From Candidatus Woesearchaeota archaeon (GTDB lineage Archaea; Nanobdellota; Nanobdellia; Woesearchaeales; UBA525), in NCBI GenBank assembly GCA_023252315.1, contig JAJPEB010000082.1, forward strand, positions 1 through 6,096: a stretch of DNA of 6,096 nt, read 5' to 3'. A program made the translations under genes and the position numbers. Shown piece after piece: positions 1 through 5,815 of this stretch. Every line of letters starts with the position of its first letter. The stretch's first letter is position 1. A model generated the notes under the pieces. That model saw only the letters and a list, made by a program, of their open reading frames with translations, was not told where the DNA came from and made no database searches.

Positions 1-1275
1 ACGTTCGAGGACCCGCTCTCGTTCGATGACGCGCGCGAGCGCTACGCCGCCGCGAGCGGGGAATTCAAGGACCGCACGAAGCGCAATGCGGCCGCGCTGC
101 GCGAGCAGATGGGCGCGGACCTCGCGCAGGTCGAGGCGGGGCTGCAGCGCATCGAGGACGCGACGATCGCATTCATGCAGGAGGGCGAGAGGCGCCAGCT
201 GCAGGACGTGGCGAGGGTCAGCGAGGCGTACGCCGCGCTCGAGGCGCTCGAGACGTCGTCGCGCAAGCACGCGGAGCTGCTCGCGGCGCTCAAGGAGCAG
301 CTCGCGCAGGCGCACGCGCGCAAGTCGCGCATCGACGAGAAGATCACACGCCAGCGCGCGCTCGTGCGCAACGCGCCTGCGCTCGAGGCGCTCGAGAAGC
401 TCGGCGCGCTCGAGGAGGAGGTCGACGCGATCGCTGCGAGGTACGCGAGCGTGTGCGAGGACGCGGCCCGCTACTACCAGAAGCACCCGCAGCTCACGCC
501 CCCGCGCGGCGCGGGCAAGGCGATCGGCGAGATGCCGAAGGATCCCGCGCGCACGCTCGCGGATGACCCGGACGGGGTGCGCGCAGCGCTCGAGGAGCTC
601 GCGGACGCGCTCGCGGCCGAGCACGGGGGCATCGGCAACCTGCTCGCGCGCCTGCGCGCGCAGGCGGACTCGGCGGCGCGCGACGCCGCGCGCATCAACG
701 AGCTGCTCCCGTCCCAGGCCGCGCTGCGCCGCGAGATGATGAAGGACATCGCCGCGCTCGCGATCTACGACCAGCAGCAGTTCCTGCTCCGCTCGCGCCG
801 CGAGGAGGAGAGCGTCACCGCGAAGATCGCGTACGTGGAGAGGCAGCTCGATCCTTCGCACCGCATCGCGCTCGAGCGCCAGATGCGCGACGCCGCGATG
901 CGCGTGGGCGCCCGCATCGAGGGCGAGGACCCTGCGCCGCGTGCTGCCGCGGAGGACGGCACCGATGAGCATGATCCCGACGGGCACGAGGAGGCCGACG
1001 ACGGCGACACCGGCGAGATCGACGGCGATCCCGCGCCGCGCGATACTGACGCGTCGGGCGGGGAGAAGGACGTGAAGGGGATGCCCGTGCGCGGGGAGCC
1101 GCGCACCGGCGCCGACGCGCTCGCGGATGCTGGCGATGGCGCTCGGCGCGCCGTGGCGATGGCGCAGGACCTCGTCGACGAGGCGCAAGAGGAGCTCACG
1201 CGCGATCGCGGCGCACGCAAGGGGAGCGCGCCGCAGGGAGGGACGCATGGCGCAGGGCCCCGCGACGCTCGCTGA
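1..1275 (+). CDS. Coiled-coil protein of unknown function, 5'-truncated by window edge
   Basis: The reading frame is open from base 1 and ends at TGA 1273-1275, so at least 424 residues are present and the true start lies outside the window; the first ATG inside (109) is preceded by coherent coding sequence and is probably internal. I do not recognise the family. In-window residues 1-160 are rich in Glu, Lys, Arg, Ala and Leu in heptad-like spacing and look like a long coiled coil. A Pro/Gly-rich break follows (about 160-192), then a second long helical stretch (193-315). Next is a strongly acidic Asp/Glu/Gly linker (about 317-354) and a short helical, basic C-terminus. There is no signal peptide or membrane segment in the visible part and no catalytic motif. 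Its end overlaps the downstream PUA gene by 29 nt, suggesting co-transcription. A structural or scaffold role is possible, but that is inference from shape only. Confidence 0.75.
   Translation, partial: TFEDPLSFDDARERYAAASGEFKDRTKRNAAALREQMGADLAQVEAGLQRIEDATIAFMQEGERRQLQDVARVSEAYAALEALETSSRKHAELLAALKEQLAQAHARKSRIDEKITRQRALVRNAPALEALEKLGALEEEVDAIAARYASVCEDAARYYQKHPQLTPPRGAGKAIGEMPKDPARTLADDPDGVRAALEELADALAAEHGGIGNLLARLRAQADSAARDAARINELLPSQAALRREMMKDIAALAIYDQQQFLLRSRREEESVTAKIAYVERQLDPSHRIALERQMRDAAMRVGARIEGEDPAPRAAAEDGTDEHDPDGHEEADDGDTGEIDGDPAPRDTDASGGEKDVKGMPVRGEPRTGADALADAGDGARRAVAMAQDLVDEAQEELTRDRGARKGSAPQGGTHGAGPRDAR
1237..1241 (+). promoter_or_regulatory. Shine-Dalgarno for the Nip7-like gene
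   Basis: GGAGG sits 5 nt before the ATG at 1247, inside the 3' end of the upstream coiled-coil gene. It supports 1247 as the start in preference to the further-upstream in-frame ATG at 1127, whose extra 40 residues are Arg-rich out-of-frame sequence of the neighbouring gene. Confidence 0.6.
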
Positions 1276-1717
1276 GCTCGCGCGCGAGCTCGGCGCGCGA
1301 GAGCCCGAGCACGTCGTGCGCATCGGCAAGCGGTCGTTCTTCGACCCGCAGGGAACGCTCGAGATCGCGCGCAGGCTGGGCTGGGACGCGTTCAGCGTCG
1401 GCCTCTACCTCGGCGAGGAGCGCCATGGCTTCCATCCGTCGAGCGCGCTCGTGGAGCTGCTCGCGCGCGAGGTGCAGGGGAGGATCGTCGTCGACGAGAA
1501 GGCCGCGTGGCTCTTCCTTTGCGGCAAGGACATCCTGATGCAGGGCGTCGTCCTCGAGGGCGAGTTCGCGAAAGGCTCGCTCGCGATCGTCGCGGACTCG
1601 CATGGCGACGTGCTCGGCTACGGCAGGGTGACGTCTTCCTTCCACCGGAAGGCGAAGCATCGCCAGTACGTGAAGAACCTGCTCGACAAGGGCGAGTACC
1701 TGCGGCGGGAGCGATAG
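1247..1717 (+). CDS. Nip7-like pre-PUA/PUA RNA-binding protein
   Basis: A 156-residue protein resembling archaeal and eukaryotic Nip7, a ribosome-biogenesis factor that binds RNA through a C-terminal PUA domain. The N-terminal part (about 1-78) would be the alpha/beta pre-PUA region. The PUA part (about 81-156) shows the recognisable features: a DEKAAWLFLCGKDILMQGV segment (83-101), matching the Nip7 pattern of an aromatic-Leu-x-Gly-x-(D/H)-(I/V)-L stretch; then D-x-x-G-D-V-L-G-Y-G (117-126); and a closing D-K-G-E-Y-L-R-R-E (147-155), close to the family's GEYVRHE ending. The start at 1247 is chosen from the GGAGG 5 nt upstream and the usual length of about 155-180 residues. It overlaps the upstream coiled-coil gene by 29 nt and so probably shares its transcript. 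The family call rests on remembered motifs. Another PUA-domain RNA-binding protein is the main alternative. Confidence 0.75.
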   Translation: MAQGPATLAELARELGAREPEHVVRIGKRSFFDPQGTLEIARRLGWDAFSVGLYLGEERHGFHPSSALVELLAREVQGRIVVDEKAAWLFLCGKDILMQGVVLEGEFAKGSLAIVADSHGDVLGYGRVTSSFHRKAKHRQYVKNLLDKGEYLRRER

Positions 1718-1723
1718 GCGCAG

Positions 1724-1736
1724 GAAAGGATAAATA
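1724..1736 (+). promoter_or_regulatory. Archaeal BRE/TATA promoter for dph6
   Basis: A purine-rich BRE-like GAAAGG (1724-1729) is followed directly by an ATAAATA box (1730-1736), conspicuous against very GC-rich flanks. The box centre is 26 nt before the ATG at 1759, so transcription should begin at or next to the start codon, giving a leaderless mRNA. No Shine-Dalgarno is present in front of this ATG, which agrees. Confidence 0.65.
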
Positions 1737-1758
1737 GCCGCCGCCGCCCTCGCCATGG

Positions 1759-2469
1759 ATGCGCCTCGCCATCCTCTTCTCCGGCGGCAAGGACAGCACG
1801 AATGCGCTCTGGTACTACCTCGAGCAGGCGTGGGACGTGCGCTGCCTCCTCTCGCTCGTGCCCGAGAACCCCGATAGCTACATGTTCCAGAAGCCCGACG
1901 ACGCGCTGCTACGCGCGCAGGCCGGGCGCCTCGGCCTCCCGCTCCTCGTCGGGCGCACGCAGGGAGAGCCCGAGCGCGAGCTCGACGACATGCGCGCGCT
2001 GCTCGCGAGGGCGAAGGAGGAGCACGGCATCGAGGGCGTCGCTGCGGGCGCGCTCGCGTCCGACTACCAGCACGAGCGCGTGCACCGCATCTGCGAGGGG
2101 CTCGGCCTCAAGGCGTTCGCGCCGCTCTGGCACAAGGAACAGGGGGCGCTGCTCGACGAGATGATCGCCGCGGGCTTCGACGTGCGCATGACGCGCGTGG
2201 CCGCGCTCGGGCTCGGTGAATCGTGGCTCGGCAGGCGGCTCACGCGCGAGGATGTCGCGAGGCTGCGCGCGCTGCACGAGCGCTTCGGGGTGCATGTGGG
2301 CGGCGAGGGCGGCGAGTTCGAGACGATCGTGCTCGACGGGCCGATATTCTCGGCGCCGGTGCGCATCGCGTTCGGGAAGGCGATGGAGGGCGAGCACAGG
2401 GGGGAGCTCGTGCGCATCCGCATCGAGGGGGATATGCCTTCTGCCATGGCGCCATTGGAGCGCTTTTAA
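1759..2469 (+). CDS. dph6: Diphthine--ammonia ligase Dph6 (PP-loop ATPase)
   Basis: This 236-residue protein belongs to the Dph6 / MJ0570-like PP-loop family. It catalyses the last step of diphthamide formation, the ATP-dependent amidation of diphthine on a histidine of elongation factor 2, in the cytoplasm. The PP-loop SGGKDS lies at residues 8-13, right after a beta strand, as expected for adenylation of the carboxylate. The family signature GALASDYQHERVH (97-109) continues into a Leu-rich helix and PLWHKEQ (122-128). The second hallmark, GGEGGEFETIVLDGP, is at 181-195. Length is normal for the single-domain archaeal form. The ATG at 1759 places the PP-loop at the usual distance from the N-terminus, while the ATG at 1755 is in another frame. 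It has its own TATA-like promoter, follows the Nip7-like gene by 41 nt, and its stop codon overlaps the next gene's promoter. The family call is strong; the exact substrate is inferred from characterised homologues. Confidence 0.9.
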   Translation: MRLAILFSGGKDSTNALWYYLEQAWDVRCLLSLVPENPDSYMFQKPDDALLRAQAGRLGLPLLVGRTQGEPERELDDMRALLARAKEEHGIEGVAAGALASDYQHERVHRICEGLGLKAFAPLWHKEQGALLDEMIAAGFDVRMTRVAALGLGESWLGRRLTREDVARLRALHERFGVHVGGEGGEFETIVLDGPIFSAPVRIAFGKAMEGEHRGELVRIRIEGDMPSAMAPLERF

Positions 2470-2470
2470 G
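2457..2470 (+). promoter_or_regulatory. TATA-like promoter of the small helical gene, overlapping the dph6 stop
   Basis: CTTTTAAG (2463-2470) is the only AT-rich stretch between the two genes and contains the TAA stop of dph6 (2467-2469). Its centre is about 25 nt upstream of the ATG at 2492, matching archaeal TATA-to-start spacing for a leaderless transcript. The preceding purine-rich bases (2457-2462) could act as BRE. It is weaker than the dph6 promoter by sequence. Confidence 0.5.
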
Positions 2471-2491
2471 CCCGGCCGTCTCCTCAAGGGC

Positions 2492-2821
2492 ATGGCATTC
2501 AACGAGGACGCTGCGCTGCGCACGAGGTGCCTGAGCGGGCACCGGCTGGCGATGCTGCGCGCGCAGGACGCGGACGAGCTCGCGCGGGGCCGCAGGGAAT
2601 GCGAGGCGCAGCGGCTCTACCTGCATGCGGCGAGGCTCGAGGAGATGGCGCTGCATGCGGTCGAGGAGCTCGAGGGGAGAGGGCACGACTACGGGCCCGC
2701 GGGCGTGTTCCTCGCGCGCAGCGCCGCATGGCTGTACCGGTGCGCCCGCGACGAGGGGTATGCGCGCATGAGGGCGGAATACGCCCAGGCGTTCTCCGCT
2801 GACCAGCAGAGAGGCCTTTGA
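2492..2821 (+). CDS. Small alpha-helical protein, unknown function
   Basis: A 109-residue soluble protein that I do not recognise. It is predicted almost entirely helical: a first helix at about 6-35, a long Ala/Glu/Leu helix at 38-62, a short turn with G-H-D-Y-G-P (64-69), a helix with A-R-S-A-A-W-L-Y (75-82) and a last helix to about 101. The pattern of paired helices with Ala at close-packing positions and a Trp-Leu-Tyr face resembles TPR-like or related helical-hairpin proteins, but no clear repeat is visible. Cysteines at 13, 37 and 84 are scattered and do not form a metal-site motif. There is no signal peptide or membrane segment. The start at 2492 is the ATG at the right distance from the TATA-like element; the frame is open further upstream, but that part is antisense-like, Arg/Ser-rich sequence overlapping dph6. 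It converges with the copper cassette, leaving 52 nt between stops. Confidence 0.6.
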   Translation: MAFNEDAALRTRCLSGHRLAMLRAQDADELARGRRECEAQRLYLHAARLEEMALHAVEELEGRGHDYGPAGVFLARSAAWLYRCARDEGYARMRAEYAQAFSADQQRGL

Positions 2822-2850
2822 GCCGGAGGCGATCCTGCGGTTCCCTCGAA

Positions 2851-2864
2851 GAAAGGATGAAAAA
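2851..2864 (-). terminator. Possible U-tract terminator for the Met/His-rich gene
   Basis: On the - strand, just past the stop codon at 2874, the sequence is pyrimidine-rich with TTTTT (2864-2860) followed by CATCCTTTC. Archaeal intrinsic termination relies on T-rich tracts without an obligatory hairpin. The tract is short, and there is no equivalent T tract for the convergent + strand gene. Confidence 0.35.
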
Positions 2865-2873
2865 GGAGGACGC

Positions 2874-3422
2874 CTACTTTCCCTTGCGCTTCGCGACCAT
2901 GAGCAGGTACGTGCCCCAGAAGATGGCTGACACGACGAACGCCGCGAGCGCGAGCCCGGCGAACCGCAGCGCGCCCCACGCGAGCGACCAGTCCACGCCG
3001 CGCTGCCCTCGGACGGGGTTCCCCATCATCCCATAGCCTGCTGCATACGCTCCATCAACGTTCCCCACCATGCCTCCTGCGCGCCCCATCATGCCAAGGC
3101 CATAGGCGGTGCCATTGCCCGCGACGGGCGCATTCGCGTACGGATCCGCATCGCAGTACGCCGCCATCGCAAGGCGCACGTGCGCTTGCCGCAGCGACTC
3201 GGAGCCTTCCCCGCCCATCATCGCCTCCATGCGCGTATGCGCCTCGCCCGGGTGCATCTGCTCCATCGCGTAGTCCCCTATCCTCTCTAGCTGGGCCTGC
3301 GTGAGGTTCGCGCAGGGGACGCCCTGCTTGATGAGGCCGATCGCATCGGAGTAGTCGTCGGCCGCCGCGACCGGTCCCACTGCGATCGCGAGCAAAAAGA
3401 GGAGGACGAATGCATTCTTCAT
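2874..3422 (-). CDS. Secreted, membrane-anchored Met/His-rich protein, putative copper-binding partner of CopA
   Basis: A 182-residue protein with an N-terminal signal peptide (Lys2, hydrophobic 4-18, AxA-like cleavage near 20) and one C-terminal membrane helix (about 151-176) followed by a basic tail (KRKGK). The topology is therefore an extracytoplasmic domain anchored by its C-terminus. The domain has cysteines at 37 and 90 that could form a disulphide. Between them is a segment dense in potential Cu(I) ligands: M53, M56, H57, H62, M65, M68, M69 and H81. A low-complexity Gly/Met/Tyr region with two GMMG-type motifs (110-113 and 131-134) links it to the membrane helix. I recall similar HPGEAH...MMGGEGSES-type proteins as uncharacterised in archaea. 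The GGAGGTGA 4 nt upstream fixes the start. It lies 142 nt downstream of copA on the same strand with its own predicted promoter. Copper binding is inferred from ligands and context; another soft metal or a non-metal role is possible. Confidence 0.8.
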   Translation of the reverse strand: MKNAFVLLFLLAIAVGPVAAADDYSDAIGLIKQGVPCANLTQAQLERIGDYAMEQMHPGEAHTRMEAMMGGEGSESLRQAHVRLAMAAYCDADPYANAPVAGNGTAYGLGMMGRAGGMVGNVDGAYAAGYGMMGNPVRGQRGVDWSLAWGALRFAGLALAAFVVSAIFWGTYLLMVAKRKGK

Positions 3423-3426
3423 GTGT

Positions 3427-3434
3427 TCACCTCC
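3427..3434 (-). promoter_or_regulatory. Perfect archaeal Shine-Dalgarno
   Basis: GGAGGTGA on the - strand is exactly complementary to the archaeal 16S 3' tail (UCACCUCC) and is 4 nt before the ATG at 3422. It fixes the start of the Met/His-rich gene and implies a leadered mRNA, unlike the apparently leaderless genes on the + strand. Confidence 0.85.
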
Positions 3435-3447
3435 AGGTGCGGGCGAC

Positions 3448-3468
3448 GCGCGGCCCTAGGGGCCGCGC
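3448..3468. repeat. Inverted repeat, candidate operator
   Basis: Perfect 9-bp arms GCGCGGCCC (3448-3456) and GGGCCGCGC (3460-3468) are separated by TAG. It lies between the TATA-like element and the predicted transcript start (near 3447) of the Met/His-rich gene, where a bound dimeric repressor would block RNA polymerase. Neither side is followed by a T run, so it is not an obvious terminator. Because the region is GC-rich, some chance pairing is expected, though a perfect 9-bp arm with a 3-nt spacer is better than the other repeats here. Confidence 0.5.
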
Positions 3469-3469
3469 A

Positions 3470-3484
3470 TGCAAAAGCGTTTCG
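3470..3484 (-). promoter_or_regulatory. Possible BRE/TATA promoter for the Met/His-rich gene
   Basis: Read on the - strand, CGAAAC (BRE-like, 3484-3479) is followed by GCTTTTGCA (3478-3470). It shares CGCTTTT with the promoter-like element at 2461-2467. Its centre near 3473 predicts a start site near 3447 and a 25-nt leader containing the GGAGGTGA. The TATA match is weak. Confidence 0.35.
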
Positions 3485-3499
3485 GCGCACGGGTGCGCC
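3484..3499. repeat. Inverted repeat upstream of the predicted promoter
   Basis: Arms GGCGCAC (3484-3490) and GTGCGCC (3493-3499) are separated by GG. The right arm, as GTGCGCCA, recurs as a direct repeat at 3543-3550. It could be a second protein-binding site or part of RNA structure if copA transcription reads through. Confidence 0.4.
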
Positions 3500-3521
3500 A
3501 GTCCCCCTTTCCACTCGCTGC

Positions 3522-3538
3522 GCAGGCATCACGCCTGC
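3522..3538. repeat. Inverted repeat just past the copA stop
   Basis: Arms GCAGGC (3522-3527) and GCCTGC (3533-3538) are separated by ATCAC, 26 nt downstream of the copA stop on the - strand. It could protect or end the copA message, but there is no T tract after it. Confidence 0.4.
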
Positions 3539-3564
3539 CGTCGTGCGCCACGCCTCGCGCGCAG

Positions 3565-5799
3565 TCATATCCGGGCAGACCTCAGGAGCAGGCTGTTCGT
3601 GACGACGCTCACCGAGCTGAGCGCCATCGCGGCGCCCGCGAGTATGGGGGAGAGCAGCCAGCCGGTGCCGTAGTAGAGCGCGCCCGTCGCGATAGGGATG
3701 CCGACGATGTTGTAGATGAGCGCCCAGAACATGTTCTGCCTGATCTTCGCCATCGTGAGCCTGCTCAGGCGCAGCGCCCGCGCCACGTCGCGCAAGTCGT
3801 TGCGCATGAGCACGACGTTGCCGGTCTCCATGGCGACGTCCGTCCCGCTGCCCATCGCGATGCCTATGTCCGCGAGCGCGAGCGCAGGCGCGTCGTTGAT
3901 GCCATCCCCCACCATCGCGACCTTGCGCGGCCTCCCGTTTTCCCCTTGCTGGATCCGCTTCACGTACGCTGCTTTGTCCTGCGGCATGACTTCCGCGAAC
4001 ACATGGTCCTGTGCTACGCCTGCCTGCTTCGCGATCGCGGCTGCCGTCCGCGCGTTGTCTCCGGTGATCATGTAGGTCTCGATGCCGATCTTGCGCAGCA
4101 TGGAGATCGCCTGCGCAGACGAGTCCTTGATGGTATCCGCGACGCCGATCATGCCGACGAGCTTCCCCTTCGCGGCGAGCATCATGACCGTCTTCCCCTG
4201 CGCCTCGAGCAGCTGCGCGCGCTCTTGCGCCTGCGAGAGATCGACGCCATGCCCTTCCATCAGCCGCTTGTTGCCGAACACGAACGCGTGCCCGTGCAGC
4301 GTCGCCGTGACGCCCTGGCCCGGGATCGCGCTGAATCCCTTCGCCTGCTCGAGGCGCACGCCGCGCTCTCTCGCGCAGCGCACGATCGACTCGGCCAAGG
4401 GATGCTCGCTCTGCTTCTCGATGCTCGCCGCCACATGGAGCAGCTGCGAGGGCGTGAGCGGGCCTGTCGGCACGATGTCCGTGACCTCTGGCCTCCCGTT
4501 GGTGATCGTGCCCGTCTTGTCGAAGAGCACCGCCTCGACCTTGTGCGCGGTCTCGAGCGCCTCCCCTCCCTTGATGAGGATGCCGTGGCGCGCCCCCTTG
4601 CCCGTGCCGACCATGATCGCCGTCGGCGTCGCGAGGCCGAGCGCGCATGGGCATGCGATCACGAGCACCGCGATGGCCGCGCTCAGCGCGAAGGCGAACC
4701 CCTGGCCCACGAGGAGGAACCAGACGCAGAAAGTGACCGCCGCGAGGGCGATGACGATCGGCACGAAGTACGCCGAGATCCTGTCCGCGAAGCGCTGGAT
4801 AGGCGCCTTCTCCCCCTGCGCGTCCTCTATGAGCTTCACGATCTGGGAGAGCGTCGTGTTCGCGCCGACTTTCGTCGCCTTGAACCTGAACGCGCCGTGG
4901 GTGTTGAGGGTGCCGCCGATGACCTCGCTGCCCTGGCGCTTCTCCACGGGAATGCTCTCTCCAGTGATCATGCTCTCGTCGACGGACGAGTTCCCCTCGA
5001 CGACGATGCCGTCCACCGGGATCCTGCCTCCAGGACGCACGAGCGCGATGTCGCCCGCGGCAACGTCGTCGACGCTCACCTCGATCTCCTTGCCGTCGCG
5101 GATCACGAGAGCGGTCTTGGGCGCGAGGCCCATAAGCTTCTTGATGGCATCCGACGTCTTGCCTTTCGCCCTCGCCTCGAGCAGCTTGCCGAGGAGCACG
5201 AGCGTGATGAGCACCGCGCTGATCTCGAAGAACTGCATCTGCGCATCCGCGAAGAAGACGAGGTAAAGGCTGTACGCGTACGCCGCGCTCGTGCCGAGCG
5301 CGATGAGCGAGTCCATGTTCGCGCTCCCGTTGCGCAGCGCCGCCCACGCGCCCCTGTAGAACATCGCTCCCCCATAGAACTGCACCGGCGTCGCGAGGAG
5401 GAAGAGGAGGTACGCGGCGTAGGGCAGCTCGTACCCCGAGAAGAGGATGCCGTCCTTCATGAACAGCATGCCGAGCAGGAACGCGGGGATCGAGAACGAC
5501 GCGGAGACGATGAGCAGCCGCTTGAGCGACGCGTACTCCTCCCGCTCGATGCGCGCTTGCCGCTCCGGGTCGTCGCGCGTGGGCACGGACGCGCCGTATC
5601 CCCGCTTCTCGACCGCCGCGATGAGCGTCGCGGGATCGACCCCCGCATCGTGGCGCACCGTCGCCTTGCGCGTGGCGTAGTTCACGCTCGCCTCGCGCAC
5701 ACCCTCGGCCTTCTTGAGCGCTTTCGCGACGAGGTTCGCGCAGCTCGCGCAGTGCATGCCTGTGATCGAGAGCTCGGTCTTTTGCGTCATGTTCCCCAT
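3565..5799 (-). CDS. copA: Copper-exporting P1B-type ATPase CopA
   Basis: This 744-residue P1B-1 ATPase exports Cu(I) across the cytoplasmic membrane at the cost of ATP. A single N-terminal metal-binding HMA domain has GMHCASC at 14-20. Membrane helices follow (roughly 93-200), then the actuator domain with TGES at 279-282. The ion-channel CPC is at 383-385 in TM6, and the phosphorylated Asp is D427 in DKTGT. The P1B-specific His-Pro pair is in SEHPL (464-468). The nucleotide-binding and hinge motifs are GDN (580-582) and GDGIND (631-636). YN (696-697) and MALSS (725-729) in the last two helices are the Cu(I)-specific ligands that separate P1B-1 from zinc or cobalt pumps. All catalytic motifs are intact. 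The start at 5799 lies 6 nt after the preceding gene's stop; an ATG at 5790 (MTQKTEL) is an alternative that leaves the HMA domain whole. Expression is probably coupled to the upstream membrane gene. Confidence 0.95.
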   Translation of the reverse strand: MGNMTQKTELSITGMHCASCANLVAKALKKAEGVREASVNYATRKATVRHDAGVDPATLIAAVEKRGYGASVPTRDDPERQARIEREEYASLKRLLIVSASFSIPAFLLGMLFMKDGILFSGYELPYAAYLLFLLATPVQFYGGAMFYRGAWAALRNGSANMDSLIALGTSAAYAYSLYLVFFADAQMQFFEISAVLITLVLLGKLLEARAKGKTSDAIKKLMGLAPKTALVIRDGKEIEVSVDDVAAGDIALVRPGGRIPVDGIVVEGNSSVDESMITGESIPVEKRQGSEVIGGTLNTHGAFRFKATKVGANTTLSQIVKLIEDAQGEKAPIQRFADRISAYFVPIVIALAAVTFCVWFLLVGQGFAFALSAAIAVLVIACPCALGLATPTAIMVGTGKGARHGILIKGGEALETAHKVEAVLFDKTGTITNGRPEVTDIVPTGPLTPSQLLHVAASIEKQSEHPLAESIVRCARERGVRLEQAKGFSAIPGQGVTATLHGHAFVFGNKRLMEGHGVDLSQAQERAQLLEAQGKTVMMLAAKGKLVGMIGVADTIKDSSAQAISMLRKIGIETYMITGDNARTAAAIAKQAGVAQDHVFAEVMPQDKAAYVKRIQQGENGRPRKVAMVGDGINDAPALALADIGIAMGSGTDVAMETGNVVLMRNDLRDVARALRLSRLTMAKIRQNMFWALIYNIVGIPIATGALYYGTGWLLSPILAGAAMALSSVSVVTNSLLLRSARI

Positions 5800-5805
5800 A
5801 TGCGC

Positions 5806-5815
5806 TCATCCCCCC
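5806..5815 (-). promoter_or_regulatory. Probable Shine-Dalgarno for copA within the upstream stop region
   Basis: A run of six G followed by ATGA (5815-5806 on the - strand) resembles GGAGGTGA imperfectly and ends 6 nt before the copA ATG. It contains the TGA of the upstream gene, consistent with translational coupling. Confidence 0.4.

Noticed and set aside
26..739. A 237-codon + strand frame within the coiled-coil gene.
   Set aside because: Almost only Arg, Ser, Ala and Thr, the signature of an out-of-frame reading of GC-rich sequence.
1127..1246. N-terminal extension of the Nip7-like gene to the ATG at 1127.
   Set aside because: The 40 extra residues are Arg-rich out-of-frame sequence of the preceding gene, and a GGAGG lies directly before the ATG at 1247.
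1909..2523. A 204-codon - strand frame opposite dph6.
   Set aside because: Antisense shadow, His/Arg/Leu-rich with no motif; the opposite strand encodes a clear PP-loop enzyme.
2818..3036. A 72-codon + strand frame entering the 3' end of the Met/His-rich gene, with a purine-rich stretch before an ATG at 2857.
   Set aside because: Most of it is antisense to the well-supported Met/His-rich gene, and the purine run is better explained as the U tract of that gene's terminator.
3522..3538. Rho-independent terminator for copA.
   Set aside because: The hairpin has only a 6-bp stem and no T tract after it, so it is kept only as an inverted repeat.
3410..3673. An 87-codon + strand frame across the gap between the Met/His-rich gene and copA.
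   Set aside because: Cys/Arg/His-rich with no domain; it overlaps the Shine-Dalgarno and start of the - strand gene and the antisense of the copA C-terminus.
4082..5266. A 394-codon open frame on the + strand antisense to copA.
   Set aside because: Low-complexity Ser/Pro/Thr/Ala composition expected of an antisense frame in GC-rich coding DNA; no promoter or Shine-Dalgarno seen.
3419..5809. A 796-codon open frame on the same strand as copA but in another frame, whose ATG overlaps the upstream gene's TGA.
   Set aside because: Its product is an Arg/His/Gly/Ala-rich string with no domain, while the copA frame has every P1B ATPase motif. Very high GC removes stop codons from alternative frames. 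The ATGA overlap makes it an annotation trap, not a gene.
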